Below are positions 36,399 through 46,221 of a stretch of 64,000 nt of DNA, piece by piece. The stretch is from NCBI RefSeq assembly GCF_000374105.1, contig NZ_KB893650.1:1769145-1833144 (forward strand), given 5' to 3'. How positions within the stretch are numbered: position 1 is the stretch's first letter; each line of letters opens with the position of its first letter. The translations under genes were made by a program, and so were the position numbers. The notes beneath the pieces were generated by a model. The model had not been told where the DNA came from and searched no databases. It saw only the letters and a list, made by a program, of their open reading frames with translations. The stretch is from Kangiella aquimarina DSM 16071. GTDB taxonomy: Bacteria > Pseudomonadota > Gammaproteobacteria > Enterobacterales > Kangiellaceae.

Positions 36399-37370
36399 CT
36401 AATACCACTTTTTATACTTAAACCAAGCAAGCAGTGCGACGGCAATAACGATGCAAAATATAGAGACATAGATAAAAGCGTTTTCCTGCTCCAGACCGGG
36501 TAATCCCGCTACGTTCATACCAAACATACCGGTTAAAAATGTTAGTGGTAAAAATATTGCTGAAATTATCGCTAGAACATATAAGCGGCTATTTTGCTGA
36601 TGAGCAATTCTTGCGAGATACTCTTCTTGCAAGACAATGGTTCGTTCACGTGTTAATTCGATATCCTCTAATAACCGAGTAAATTTATCGAGGTCATCTC
36701 TGATATTGTCTAGATCTTGTCGGGTGATAAATGGACTTTGACTACGATACAATTTTTCCAGGGCATCTTTCTGTGGTGTTAAGTAGCGTTTGATGGTCGC
36801 ACTCTGGCGTCGTAGGTGACTAATTTGCGCATAAAATTCATCAAAACCCATACCAACTAATGTATCTTCCTGCTTATCGAGATTTACATCAATTTCTTCG
36901 AAAAACTCTTCAACCCGTATTGCCAATCTTTCCACCAGCAAAGAAATAAACTCACCGCTGGTCTTTGGGCCTGCTCCCTGCTCTAAAGCCTGCTTAATAT
37001 CGGAAATCGACCAGCTATGGCGATTACAGCTGGAAATAATGGTATCTTCCGTAATCCATAGCCTGATTGATATCATATCCTCCGGCTGTGAACCAGGATT
37101 GAGGTTTACACCACGTAAACACATCAGCATAAAGCTATCTTCCATGTAAAAGCGTGGGCGAGTTTCTGCGCGTAACAAAATATCCTGCGCCACCTCGTTG
37201 ACCCGAGGTTCCTGGTCGAGCCAATCTTTAGCTATTTGAGAAGTATAATTAATATGATGCCAAGTCAATGTTTCACCTGATTGCATCGTATCAATTGAAT
37301 CGGGGCTGACTAACCCTCCTTTACGATTTAAATGCAGGCTTATAATCGGTGGATGATATTTTTCTGTCAT
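36399..37370 (-). CDS. CorA/ZntB-family divalent-cation transporter
   Basis: A 323-residue protein with the CorA fold: a large soluble N-terminal domain, a long helical stalk (DNIRDDLDKFTRLLEDIELT) and two C-terminal transmembrane helices. The loop signature is TGMFGMNVAGLPG, with the GMN of CorA and the context of ZntB (where the motif is often GIN). Sequence therefore supports transport of Mg, Co, Ni or Zn but not which. It lies 11 bp downstream of the MscS gene on the same strand, suggesting one operon. Confidence 0.88.
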   Translation of the reverse strand: MTEKYHPPIISLHLNRKGGLVSPDSIDTMQSGETLTWHHINYTSQIAKDWLDQEPRVNEVAQDILLRAETRPRFYMEDSFMLMCLRGVNLNPGSQPEDMISIRLWITEDTIISSCNRHSWSISDIKQALEQGAGPKTSGEFISLLVERLAIRVEEFFEEIDVNLDKQEDTLVGMGFDEFYAQISHLRRQSATIKRYLTPQKDALEKLYRSQSPFITRQDLDNIRDDLDKFTRLLEDIELTRERTIVLQEEYLARIAHQQNSRLYVLAIISAIFLPLTFLTGMFGMNVAGLPGLEQENAFIYVSIFCIVIAVALLAWFKYKKWY

Positions 37371-37381
37371 ATCGACTATCC

Positions 37382-38383
37382 TTAGCTCTGTTTATGGCTT
37401 TTTTCAGTTTCTTCAACCGAGCCTTCAGCTTGCTCACCTTTGGACTTATCTTCAATAGATTGCTGAGAGCCTGAGCTTTCAAGTTTTTTAGCAAGTTGCT
37501 TAGCAACGTCATCTGCAAAATGCAGATGCACATCTCTTTGTGGAAATGCGATAACAATGTCGTTTTCACGGAATTTCTTATCAATTTCGAACCTCAGATC
37601 ACTGCGGATACCACGTAGCTCCCTAATGGTATTAATCTGTGCCCAGTACCAAACCTCAAAGAGCAATGCGCTATCACCAAAGTCTTCAAATATTACCGAT
37701 GGCTCAGGATCCTTTAGTACGTTTTCGTTGTTGCTTAAAATGTCGAATAGAATGTCTCTAACTTTTTCTACGTCGCTCCCATAAGCAACACCAACTTTAA
37801 TTGAGTTACGAATATTAGGATCGACAAGAGTCCAGTTAATAAGGTTGGATTGGAGTAATGTGCTATTTGGGATAACCATATGAGCACCATCAATTCGTCG
37901 AATCATGGTAGAACGGTTACCGACTTGAATGACTCTTCCCAGCTGGCTATCCATTTCAACCACATCATTAATCCGAACTGGGCGTTCTGACATCAATATC
38001 CAGCCACTGATAAAGTTATCCATGACGTTCTTTGCACCGAAACCAACACCGATGGCAATCGCACCAGAAATAAAGGCAAATGCTGTTAAAGGAACATTGA
38101 GGAAGGACAGGACCGTAATGACAATAATGCCGAGCATCACAAAGAAAACGAGCCGCTGAATAATGATGACATTATCATCACTAATGTTCATCATTTTGAG
38201 GATCTTACGACCAATAAACTTCGCCACAAAACGACTGACAAGCCATGCAATAATGACAAACAATAAAGCAAGTAACAGCTGCCAAAGGTTAATACTTGAC
38301 CCCTCTTTTAAACTTATAAGAGGCTTGCTCATTATCTCTTCAAATTTTGAAAGCGTGCTTAACAAAGTGGGTAGTGCTTGCAT
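37382..38383 (-). CDS. MscS-family mechanosensitive channel
   Basis: A 333-residue small-conductance mechanosensitive channel. There are three predicted N-terminal transmembrane helices, the last being the Gly/Ala-rich pore helix FAFISGAIAIGVGFGAKNVMDNFISG. This is followed by the beta-domain with PVRINDVVEMDSQLGRVIQVGNRSTMIRRIDGAHMVIPNSTLLQSNLINW, shown here only in reference (pore-proximal region residues ~130-180). A charged tail (about 40 residues, rich in Glu/Lys/Ser) extends past the usual end. It releases solutes at hypo-osmotic shock. It is followed by the CorA-like gene after 11 bp. Confidence 0.9.
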   Translation of the reverse strand: MQALPTLLSTLSKFEEIMSKPLISLKEGSSINLWQLLLALLFVIIAWLVSRFVAKFIGRKILKMMNISDDNVIIIQRLVFFVMLGIIVITVLSFLNVPLTAFAFISGAIAIGVGFGAKNVMDNFISGWILMSERPVRINDVVEMDSQLGRVIQVGNRSTMIRRIDGAHMVIPNSTLLQSNLINWTLVDPNIRNSIKVGVAYGSDVEKVRDILFDILSNNENVLKDPEPSVIFEDFGDSALLFEVWYWAQINTIRELRGIRSDLRFEIDKKFRENDIVIAFPQRDVHLHFADDVAKQLAKKLESSGSQQSIEDKSKGEQAEGSVEETEKSHKQS

Positions 38384-38432
38384 TAATTAGTCCCGCAATA
38401 AGTTTCTAAATCCTTTTTATTATATCTCATAC

Positions 38433-38457
38433 AAAAAAGCCAGCGGAATGCTGGCTT
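38433..38457 (-). terminator. Rho-independent terminator of prc
   Basis: An 8-bp stem (38437-38444 with 38450-38457) with a 5-base loop is flanked by an A-run on the plus strand (38433-38438), giving a T-run on the minus strand, 17 bases beyond the prc stop. Confidence 0.8.
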
Positions 38458-38473
38458 AATCGTAAAGGAGTGA

Positions 38474-40657
38474 TTAGTTTTTAACCGCTTTTTGTTCGGC
38501 TAGAAAATTGGCCGCGATTTCAGGCTTTTCTCTTATCATGATTAAATCCGATAAGATATTGGCGGCTTCCTTAAGGAACAAGTCTTTTTGGTCTTCATCA
38601 ACGATATCTGTAATATCACTGGACTCTGCTTCTTCCCCATCTTCTTCAGAGGCTAACTGCTCTAAAGGTTCAAGACCTTCAATTTTCCGACGAAGATTTT
38701 CACGTTCCAGTCGTATGTCATCATTGCGTTTACGCTCCGCCAACCGCTTTTCATAGTTCAGCGAAACCACTTTTTCATCACGACGTTCTGTTGCTCGTGT
38801 GATGTCCTCTTCTAAGAATGAAAACTCCTGACTTGAGGTCTTACGTTCGTGATGCTTAGAGCGTAAGAATGGAATGACTTCCTGTAAACCTTCAGTTTTC
38901 TGGAAGTTAGTCGACTTTATAGTATCCCAGGCCAAAGCGTTGTCATAAGAGCTTTCACCGTATTCTTCAACGTCAAAAATAGTTGGAAACTCAATGTCAG
39001 GTTTAACCCCTTTATTTTGAGTACTCTCACCGGTAATACGATAGTACTTTTCAACAGTTAACTTAAGAGCACCGACCTGTGTTTCAGGATTTCTGATGTA
39101 TTGATTCAAATCAGCGACACTTTGAACGGTTCCCTTGCCAAAAGTATTTTCGCCAAGAACGATACCTCGACCGTAATCTTGGATTGCACCGGCAAAGATT
39201 TCCGACGCGCTGGCGCTGCCACCGTTAACCAACACCGCAAGAGGACCATGGTAAGCAACTCCGGAGTCCGTATCTCTTAAAATACGCAAGCGACCTCTGC
39301 TGTCTCTACCCTGCACAACAGGGCCTTTATCAATAAACAGCCCTACAAGATTGACAACTTCTGATAAAGAGCCACCGCCATTATTTCTAAGATCTATGAC
39401 CAAACCATCAATGTCTTGCTTATCAAGCTCTTTAATGAGCTTAGCAACATCTTTAGTTGTGCTGGTAATTTCACTTTTACCATCACTATTGGAAGCTACA
39501 GATTCTGAGTAGAAGGATGGTAATTCAATCACGCCCATTTTAAAGTTCTTGTCGTACTGCTCTACTTCAAGAACTTTTGATTTGGCAGCCTGGTCTTCAA
39601 GTTTAATTTCCTCACGAACCAAGCTAACGACCTTAGGCATTCCATCACCTGATTTGGTATATGGAATTATCTGTAGTCGGACTATACTACCTGCTTCACC
39701 GCGGATTAAATCAACGACGTCATCATTTCTCCATCCTATAACATCGACCATCTCGCCCTTTTCACCTTGAGCGACACCGATAATCTTATCGTTAGGATGG
39801 ACTTGGCCAGACTTGTCAGCAGGGCCTTTGTTTACGATTGAGACAATTTTGGTGAACATGTCTTCCTGAGTGAGTACCGCACCAATGCCCTGTAGCTTGA
39901 GACTCATATTGATTGTGAAGTTTTCAAACTGCCTTGGCGTGTAATAATTGGTGTGTGGGTCGATAGCTGCACTAACCGAATTCATGAAATAACCGAAAAC
40001 ATCTTCACTTTTGGTTTGTGACAGTCGACGAATAGCAGATTCATATCGCTTAGATAACTTTTCTTTAATCTGCTCATCAGTCTGCTCAGCAAGCTTTAGA
40101 TTTAGAGCATCATTCAGCACACGCTTTTTCCAAATCTCATTCATCTCCTTCTCATCTTTTGGCCAAGGAGACTCACGACGGTCATACTCGAACTCACTTT
40201 CGGAATTGAAATCTAGCGGTTTCTTGAGCTGTTCTAAAGCAAACATATAGCGATCACGAAAACGTTCTTCGAAGAGTGCAAAGAAATCATAGGCCAATTC
40301 AATACGGCCAGTCCTTAGGGCATCATCAAACAGCGTCTTGTAATCATTGAGTTGCTCTATATCTTTTTGATAAAAATAACTGCGATTAGGGTCAAGAGCT
40401 TTTAAGAACTGGTTATAAGCTTCTTCTGAGAGTTCATCATCAAAATCAGGATGCTCATAGTGACTTTGCATTAACAGGAATGAAATTACTCTGCCTGTTT
40501 CACGAAACTTATTTTCTGGCTTTATACTTAAACTGGCGGGCTCAGGAATGACGAATTCTTCCGCCTTCTCTGAAGATGCATTTTTAACTTCTTCCGCCTG
40601 AATACTTAGCGGAATTGTTAAAGCCAGTAACGTAACCAACCACTTATTTTTGTTCAT
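38474..40657 (-). CDS. prc: Carboxy-terminal processing protease Prc (Tsp), S41 family
   Basis: A 727-residue periplasmic protease with a signal peptide (MNKNKWLVTLLALTIPLSIQA). A long N-terminal helical domain is followed by a PDZ domain (MSLKLQGIGAVLTQEDMFTKI ... GPADKSGQVHPNDKIIGV) and the S41 catalytic domain: LVNGGSASASEIFAGAIQDYGRGIVLG with the nucleophile Ser and, further, GKGTVQ carrying the Lys of the Ser-Lys dyad. It trims lipoprotein- and cell-wall-associated proteins such as FtsI and MepS in E. coli. It has its own terminator. Confidence 0.95.
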   Translation of the reverse strand: MNKNKWLVTLLALTIPLSIQAEEVKNASSEKAEEFVIPEPASLSIKPENKFRETGRVISFLLMQSHYEHPDFDDELSEEAYNQFLKALDPNRSYFYQKDIEQLNDYKTLFDDALRTGRIELAYDFFALFEERFRDRYMFALEQLKKPLDFNSESEFEYDRRESPWPKDEKEMNEIWKKRVLNDALNLKLAEQTDEQIKEKLSKRYESAIRRLSQTKSEDVFGYFMNSVSAAIDPHTNYYTPRQFENFTINMSLKLQGIGAVLTQEDMFTKIVSIVNKGPADKSGQVHPNDKIIGVAQGEKGEMVDVIGWRNDDVVDLIRGEAGSIVRLQIIPYTKSGDGMPKVVSLVREEIKLEDQAAKSKVLEVEQYDKNFKMGVIELPSFYSESVASNSDGKSEITSTTKDVAKLIKELDKQDIDGLVIDLRNNGGGSLSEVVNLVGLFIDKGPVVQGRDSRGRLRILRDTDSGVAYHGPLAVLVNGGSASASEIFAGAIQDYGRGIVLGENTFGKGTVQSVADLNQYIRNPETQVGALKLTVEKYYRITGESTQNKGVKPDIEFPTIFDVEEYGESSYDNALAWDTIKSTNFQKTEGLQEVIPFLRSKHHERKTSSQEFSFLEEDITRATERRDEKVVSLNYEKRLAERKRNDDIRLERENLRRKIEGLEPLEQLASEEDGEEAESSDITDIVDEDQKDLFLKEAANILSDLIMIREKPEIAANFLAEQKAVKN

Positions 40658-40785
40658 CTATATACCTTTTATGGGAAATCTTTCCAATAATGACTCTTCT
40701 CTATGCTAAAGGTTGCGTATATTTACGTAAATTACAAGCCATAGAGTGTGTAAAAGTATGTAATAAAATAAAAAATCTTTAAATA

Positions 40786-41082
40786 TCAATGCCGTACTGA
40801 ACGATGAAGAACCAGCCCATTCGGCCCAGCAGCTATTTCAGCTTCTTTCTGGTTACCATAGACGCCCTCAAAAAACTGAATATCTCTTGCAGCGTCGTAA
40901 TTTGAAGCAGTATAGACTTCATCGGGATTTGGCTGATATCCGCGAACAGGCACTTCTACAACTTCGGGTTTGCCATGCAACTCGTGGCTTTCGACATAGC
41001 GTTGCGCCTTAGGTTTCTGGTCAAAAACGGCAATATCCTGGTCGCCATCCAATAAATGAGTTTCAATGACATAGACTTTCAT
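40786..41082 (-). CDS. Small protein of unknown function
   Basis: A 98-residue hypothetical, soluble protein with no signal peptide. AAGGAGGT lies just before the ATG, a near-ideal SD that supports expression. The N-terminal strand MKVYVIETHLLDGDQDIAVFD, the segment KPEVVEVPVRGYQPNPDEVYTASNYDAARDI, cited here only to its middle (residues 38-69), and the C-terminal LVLHRSVRH are distinctive, but I do not recognise the family. It stands alone between prc and the glutaryl-CoA dehydrogenase gene. Confidence 0.65.
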   Translation of the reverse strand: MKVYVIETHLLDGDQDIAVFDQKPKAQRYVESHELHGKPEVVEVPVRGYQPNPDEVYTASNYDAARDIQFFEGVYGNQKEAEIAAGPNGLVLHRSVRH

Positions 41083-41218
41083 AAGACCTCCTTGGACTTT
41101 TGACTACCTACTTTTCAGTGTAGCGCTCAGATTTGTTTCTCACAAGTGAAGCATGTATAAGTCAGTTAAATGTCACAAAGCTTGGCTAAAAACCAAACAA
41201 ATCAACCTTTGCAGCCAT

Positions 41219-41244
41219 AAAAAAAGGGCCTTGGAAGGCCCTTT
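41219..41244 (-). terminator. Rho-independent terminator of the glutaryl-CoA dehydrogenase gene
   Basis: A GC-rich hairpin (41223-41232 with 41235-41244, effectively AGGGCC/GGCCCT with a small loop) preceded on the plus strand by A's gives a T-run on the minus strand, ending 18 bp after the gene's stop. Confidence 0.8.
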
Positions 41245-41261
41245 AAAATATATAAAACAGC

Positions 41262-42440
41262 TTACATGAAAGCCTGCAATCCGGTCTGAGCACGACCAAG
41301 TATCAGGGCATGGATATCATGAGTGCCTTCATAGGTATTAACAGCTTCTAAGTTCATTACATGACGAATCACATGGTATTCATCTGCAATACCATTACCG
41401 CCATGCATATCACGAGACATACGAGCAATTTCGAGTGCTTTTCCGCATGAATTACGTTTAACCAATGAAATCATTTCAGGCTTAAAGCGTTTTTCATCAA
41501 TTAGACGCCCCACTCGTAATGAGCCTTGCAGACCTAAAGCTATCTCTGTTTGCATGTCAGCAAGCTTTTTCTGGAACAATTGCATTGAGGCTAATGGCTT
41601 GTTGAACTGTTTACGATCAAGACCGTATTGACGCGCAGCATGCCAGCAGAACTCAGCGGCACCTAACGCGCCCCATGAAATACCGTAACGAGCTACATTT
41701 AAGCATCCGAAAGGACCTTTTAGGCCTTTGATTTCAGGAAACTTGTTTTCTTCTGGTACAAAAACATTGTCCATCACGATTTCACCAGTGATCGAGGCGC
41801 GTAATGCAAACTTACCTTCGATCTTGGGTGCTGAAAGACCTTCCATGCCTTTTTCCAGAATAAAGCCACGAATGTCGCCTTCATCATCTTTAGCCCAAAC
41901 AATGAACACATCGGCAATTGGTGAGTTAGTGATCCACATTTTACTGCCGGTTAAACGGTAGCCACCATCAACCTTCTTGGCACGAGTTTTCATACTCGCT
42001 GGATCAGATCCTGAATCAGGCTCAGTCAGACCAAAACACCCTACCCACTCGCCGGAAGCTAATTTTGGCAGGAATTTTTCTTTCTGCGCTTCTGTGCCGT
42101 AAGCATTAATAGGATGCATAACCAAACTGGACTGGACTGATAAAGCAGAACGATAACCGGAATCAACTCGCTCAACTTCGCGAGCTACCAGGCCATAAGC
42201 AACATAGGATGCACCGGCACAGCCATAACCATCAATGGTTGAACCTAGCAAACCAAGTTCGCCTAGCTCGTTCATGATTTCGCGATCAAAAATTTCATGA
42301 CGGTTAGCCTCTAGTACGCGAGGCATCAGTTTTTCCTGACAATAGTCACGTGCAGCATCACGGATCATGCGCTCTTCTTCCGTTAACTGCTCATCGAGTA
42401 ATAGTATGTCGTCCCAGTGGTCAAGTAATGCTTTAGACAT
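41262..42440 (-). CDS. Glutaryl-CoA dehydrogenase
   Basis: FAD-dependent acyl-CoA dehydrogenase that oxidises and decarboxylates glutaryl-CoA to crotonyl-CoA in lysine/tryptophan degradation. At 392 residues it has the right length. The catalytic glutamate is E371 in the diagnostic [17 protein letters not shown] near the C-terminus, and the substrate-side Arg lies in [17 protein letters not shown], both typical of GcdH rather than other acyl-CoA dehydrogenases. FAD-binding [14 protein letters not shown] and [10 protein letters not shown] are also visible. No other lysine-degradation genes are in the window. Confidence 0.92.
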   Translation of the reverse strand: MSKALLDHWDDILLLDEQLTEEERMIRDAARDYCQEKLMPRVLEANRHEIFDREIMNELGELGLLGSTIDGYGCAGASYVAYGLVAREVERVDSGYRSALSVQSSLVMHPINAYGTEAQKEKFLPKLASGEWVGCFGLTEPDSGSDPASMKTRAKKVDGGYRLTGSKMWITNSPIADVFIVWAKDDEGDIRGFILEKGMEGLSAPKIEGKFALRASITGEIVMDNVFVPEENKFPEIKGLKGPFGCLNVARYGISWGALGAAEFCWHAARQYGLDRKQFNKPLASMQLFQKKLADMQTEIALGLQGSLRVGRLIDEKRFKPEMISLVKRNSCGKALEIARMSRDMHGGNGIADEYHVIRHVMNLEAVNTYEGTHDIHALILGRAQTGLQAFM

Positions 42441-42597
42441 GATAAAAATCTGTTTGGTTAAGGGTAAAAAATTGAAGCACCGAATATACGCAATCTGGTC
42501 ATAATTAACCAGTGGTTATGTACACATCTGACCAGAAAATATAAGAAAAGTGCCCAATCCTTGGGCTAGATCAATCCTTTATCAGGAGGGATAGAAC

Positions 42598-45060
42598 TTA
42601 TCGTGCGTTGTATAAGCGAGTCATTGCAACCGCAAAGCCAGCGCGAGTCATTTGATTATAAGGATTAAACTGAGCTTTGATGGTTGGCTCCAGGTCAAAC
42701 ATACCCTGCTCTACCGAAAATTGAGCATTCAGAATACCCAGGTCAAGTGCAAGCTGGACATAACCTTTGAACTCTTGAGGGATCATGGCCTGATCTTCAA
42801 GTACCACTCTGTCAGCACCAAAGATTGCAGTAATATCACCCGAGAAGCTATTGGCGAGTTCCTCCAGTCCAAGCGACTGAACCAGTGAATAAGCTACATC
42901 CAATTTGCTTACACCCGCGTTTGGGTTAAACATGTTGCCGTTTGCTGTCATAACTGGATCGGTTACTTGCGCTCTATCGCGAAGTGGAGAACCGCTCTGT
43001 GTTACAGCATTAATTGCTGAAGTATCGATGGTTACATCAATGAACTGAACACTATCTGCTGCATTTGACTGTCGAATACCGGCACCAAGTGTCAGATAGT
43101 CAGCCATTTGTGAGCGACTAATTACCACATCAGGTGCAAATCCATCGTCTAGTGCATCGACAAGTTGCTCGCTAACCGCAGCTTCAATGAAAGCCTGCGC
43201 AGGGTGACCAACAACATCATTGAGACCAACGAAGCCATCAGTGCGAGTGATTTTAACAACCGCATCAATTTCGCCCGGTAACGCATAACCATTAGTGGCA
43301 TTCACAGGATCAACATCGACTCCAGAGACTCCACCAATGCCATTGGCGCGCAATGTCCAGGTCCCGGCTTCCGCAGGAGCTGTTACAGCGATGTTCTCAC
43401 CCAAGACAGGCAGAGCAATGCTTGAGCCATAACGTTTGCCGCTAGGGCTGGTTAAAGACATTCCAACAGTATTTTCGGCAACATTGGCGCGAACCATCAA
43501 CAATGAAGCTTCATCATTTACTTCGAAAGTTACGCCTTCATTCTCACCAACAGGGCTAAATGGAACGGTAATCTCAAACTCGCCTGCAACGGATGTTTGC
43601 GCCGCTGCATTAAATTCACGTTGGATTTTCGCCGTTTCGCCAAAGCTTTTAGACTCATCAAGCACTGCTTTTACCGCAGCATAAGCATTCACATATCCGG
43701 CACCGCTTTCCCATGGCTCAAGTCCCGGCATATTGGTTGCCGTTTCCTGAAGAATGCGCTTAACTTCACGCCAGGTCAGATTAGGATTGGCTTCAAGCAT
43801 TAACGCAACAATACCTGATGCATGAGGTGCTGCCATCGAAGTACCACTCATAACCGTGTAATAAGGTACATGGTTGGCATCCATTACTTCGCTATCAGAA
43901 GTAATGCTTAATGCACTCAGACTTGATAATGATGCGCGCGCTGAAATAACATCCACACCAGGTGCAGTAATCGTTGGGCGATCTTCCCAGGTGAAGGTTT
44001 CGCCATCAACCACCGCTTGGCCTGTTTTACCTTTGACACCGCGTGAGCTGAAGTCGGCTAAATCGCCTTGCTTGTCACCTGCAGCAACTGTAATAACCCA
44101 TGGAGCCTTTTTGAAGTTACCAGTAATGGTCGCTTCGCCTGATCCTGAGTTACCCGCAGAAAAAACCACAATAACTCCATTATCACTCAAGGCTTTGGTT
44201 GCTACGTTGGTTGGATCGTCAGGATTGAAGTCAGTACCTGTGTCACCGGTATTACCAAACGAATTTGAAATGACTCGGATGTTGTAGTCAAACTGATGAG
44301 TTAAGGCATAATCAAAGCCGCCCAGCGTATCTAGAATAAATAAACCAGCACCTGAACCATAACCAATCAGTTTCGCGCCCGGAGCTACACCTTGGTAAAG
44401 ACCGCTCGACATGGCACCGTTACCACCGATAATACCCGCAACATGCGAACCATGGCCGCCGCCGATATCAGTGTTGGCAACATCTTCCTGATAAGTAATA
44501 GGCAGAATGCCTGACAAGGAATTCAAATTAACCTGAGCCAAAACATTTTGCGTGACATGATTGGGATACTTAATGTCGCTATGAGTGCCATCAACACCTG
44601 AATCGTTGATAACTACACCGATGCCACGGCCAGAATATGGCATACCCATATTACGCATTGACTGATCATCGCGTAAACGATCAACGCCTGTCAGCTCTGT
44701 GGAGCCATCATTTTCCAGAGTTAATGGTGCGTTGTACCAGACTGAACGAACATCATCACGCGAATAGATTGCATCAATTTGTTGCTTAGTTGCTGTAATA
44801 CCCACCATCGGCAGACTGTTGAAACTTACACCGCTACTGACACCCAGGCTTTCAAGCGCCTGTAGTTGTGAAAGCGACGCAGGCTCATTGCCTTCAAAGG
44901 TTACGATAACCTCGAACACTTCTTGCTCAGTTGCCTCTGACAAAAGGTCAGAAAGCTGTGGACCAATTGATTTGGCATGACCTGCCACCGCAGATATACC
45001 TAAACCGGCAGCCAAAATGGCTCCGTAAATAGGCTTTGTTTTTAAGTTGAATTTACTCAT
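42598..45060 (-). CDS. Secreted S8 subtilisin-family peptidase with C-terminal SLH-like repeats (paralogue 1)
   Basis: An 820-residue exported protease. I choose ATG 45060 (MSKFNLKTKPIYGAILAAG), which begins a signal peptide. An inhibitor-I9-like prodomain is followed by the catalytic triad: D153 (INDSGVDGTH), H203 (GGHGSHVAG) and S408 (MSGTSMAAPH). The C-terminal ~200 residues contain S-layer-homology-like units (HPAQAFIEAAVSEQLVDALDDG, then ISRSQMADYLTLG and later FNPNAGVSKLDVAYSLVQSLG). A 16-bp box, TTGGGGAAAACCCCTA, lies 60 bp upstream of the start. It is closely related to the gene at 52292. Confidence 0.9.
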   Translation of the reverse strand: MSKFNLKTKPIYGAILAAGLGISAVAGHAKSIGPQLSDLLSEATEQEVFEVIVTFEGNEPASLSQLQALESLGVSSGVSFNSLPMVGITATKQQIDAIYSRDDVRSVWYNAPLTLENDGSTELTGVDRLRDDQSMRNMGMPYSGRGIGVVINDSGVDGTHSDIKYPNHVTQNVLAQVNLNSLSGILPITYQEDVANTDIGGGHGSHVAGIIGGNGAMSSGLYQGVAPGAKLIGYGSGAGLFILDTLGGFDYALTHQFDYNIRVISNSFGNTGDTGTDFNPDDPTNVATKALSDNGVIVVFSAGNSGSGEATITGNFKKAPWVITVAAGDKQGDLADFSSRGVKGKTGQAVVDGETFTWEDRPTITAPGVDVISARASLSSLSALSITSDSEVMDANHVPYYTVMSGTSMAAPHASGIVALMLEANPNLTWREVKRILQETATNMPGLEPWESGAGYVNAYAAVKAVLDESKSFGETAKIQREFNAAAQTSVAGEFEITVPFSPVGENEGVTFEVNDEASLLMVRANVAENTVGMSLTSPSGKRYGSSIALPVLGENIAVTAPAEAGTWTLRANGIGGVSGVDVDPVNATNGYALPGEIDAVVKITRTDGFVGLNDVVGHPAQAFIEAAVSEQLVDALDDGFAPDVVISRSQMADYLTLGAGIRQSNAADSVQFIDVTIDTSAINAVTQSGSPLRDRAQVTDPVMTANGNMFNPNAGVSKLDVAYSLVQSLGLEELANSFSGDITAIFGADRVVLEDQAMIPQEFKGYVQLALDLGILNAQFSVEQGMFDLEPTIKAQFNPYNQMTRAGFAVAMTRLYNAR

Positions 45061-45120
45061 GTTAGGAAACCCCCATTGGATTGAGGGTTTGAGCATCCCA
45101 CAAAGTAGTAAAAAGAATAA

Positions 45121-45136
45121 TTGGGGAAAACCCCTA
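45121..45136 (-). promoter_or_regulatory. S8-peptidase box 1
   Basis: TTGGGGAAAACCCCTA (plus-strand reading) is an inverted repeat of G4 and C4 around A4 with a conserved TA end. Near-identical boxes precede the other two S8 genes at 54858 and 57102/57125, at 60-100 bp from the start codon. It is a candidate operator for a shared regulator, perhaps the LuxR-type response regulator encoded next door. Confidence 0.65.
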
Positions 45137-45180
45137 TTGGAAGTTAGTGATAGTACCCTCGTATGGCCAGCTTGCTGAAT

Positions 45181-45582
45181 TTAAATAAATTTATAGCCAG
45201 CAATTAGGCCAAAAGGAACTGAGGTTATTAAAGCTATAACCAAGCCATAGATTCCAAAACCAAACATTTCACTGGGGCTAGCTTTAAAGTATAAAGCCCC
45301 TATTATCGCTGAAAGAATAAATCCAACGATTACACTAATAAATATCAAGGTAACTTGATTCAGGATGAATGTTTTTTTAATTGGCTTAATGATTGCGAAA
45401 AATGTTAATAGCATTGCGGGATAGATTATGGCTAATGTCACAAAGATAATGATGTGAGCGATCCAATCTCCTGGTAAAAATATTAAAGCAACTACCCAAA
45501 GTAACAGGCAGCTAATTAAAGGAGCGACAACTAATGCCAGTTTTTCTTTCGAACTAGTAGAATTTATATCTGTTACCATCAT
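45181..45582 (-). CDS. Small four-helix membrane protein at the end of the signalling operon
   Basis: A 133-residue hydrophobic protein with four predicted transmembrane helices (around residues 13-33, 40-62, 75-98 and 108-130) and no recognisable family. Its first codon begins directly after the response-regulator stop (no gap), so it belongs to the kinase/FHA/two-component operon. It could be a membrane anchor or sensor partner for the soluble histidine kinase, but this is only inferred from position. Confidence 0.7.
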   Translation of the reverse strand: MMVTDINSTSSKEKLALVVAPLISCLLLWVVALIFLPGDWIAHIIIFVTLAIIYPAMLLTFFAIIKPIKKTFILNQVTLIFISVIVGFILSAIIGALYFKASPSEMFGFGIYGLVIALITSVPFGLIAGYKFI

Positions 45583-46221
45583 TTAAACCAACAGATTATG
45601 TTTCGCTGCATAGCGAACTAACTCAGCTGTATTGGATACGCCAAGTTTTTCCAGCACTTTTCCTCGATGATTTTCAGCAGTTTTCACGCTGATATCTAAC
45701 GCTCGGGCAATGTCCTTTGTAGTCTTACCGTCAACTACTAGATGAAACACTTCACGCTCACGCTGGGTTAAGTTTTTATAAGGATCTTGCCATTCTTGAT
45801 CGGGTTGCGAGTACTGAGTTGCCAAAACACTGGCTGCATACTGACTGTAGTAGGTTTTGCCACTGGCCAGCGCTTTAACCGCATCAATCAACTCTTCACT
45901 GGCACTGTCTTTTAATAAATAACCTGAAGCGCCGGCACGAACCATGTGAATGACATATTCCTGTTCTTCATGCATGGTCAAAACCAGAATTTTGCATTCC
46001 GGTAATTTGTCATGAATTCGCTTAACAACTTCCATGCCATTAAGTTCAGGCATTGAAATATCGATAACCGCTACCTGCGGCCTGGTTTCGAATGCTTTCT
46101 CAACAGCTTCCAGACCATTGGAAGCCTCCGCTACAACAGTGCAATCAGCGTCTTTACTTAATAAACTGACCAGACCTTGTCTAAGAATCGTATGATCATC
46201 AGCCAGCATGACACGTATCAT
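45583..46221 (-). CDS. NarL/FixJ (LuxR-type) response regulator
   Basis: A 212-residue DNA-binding response regulator. Receiver domain: acidic pair D8/D9, phospho-acceptor D54 in VAVIDISMPELNG, and a Lys in YLLKDSASEEL (~residue 104). A GerE/LuxR helix-turn-helix occupies the C-terminal 65 residues (NLTQREREVFHLVVDGKTTK ... ISVKTAENHRGKV). It overlaps the histidine-kinase gene by 4 bp, the usual coupling for a cognate pair. It is the best candidate for binding the conserved box upstream of the three S8 peptidase genes, since LuxR-type regulators read short inverted repeats. Confidence 0.93.
   Translation of the reverse strand: MIRVMLADDHTILRQGLVSLLSKDADCTVVAEASNGLEAVEKAFETRPQVAVIDISMPELNGMEVVKRIHDKLPECKILVLTMHEEQEYVIHMVRAGASGYLLKDSASEELIDAVKALASGKTYYSQYAASVLATQYSQPDQEWQDPYKNLTQREREVFHLVVDGKTTKDIARALDISVKTAENHRGKVLEKLGVSNTAELVRYAAKHNLLV

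Noticed and set aside
42561-42574. TTGGGCTAGATCAA upstream of the glutaryl-CoA dehydrogenase gene, FNR-like
   Set aside because: Only 8 of 10 consensus positions match, and there is no good -10 hexamer at the class II distance.
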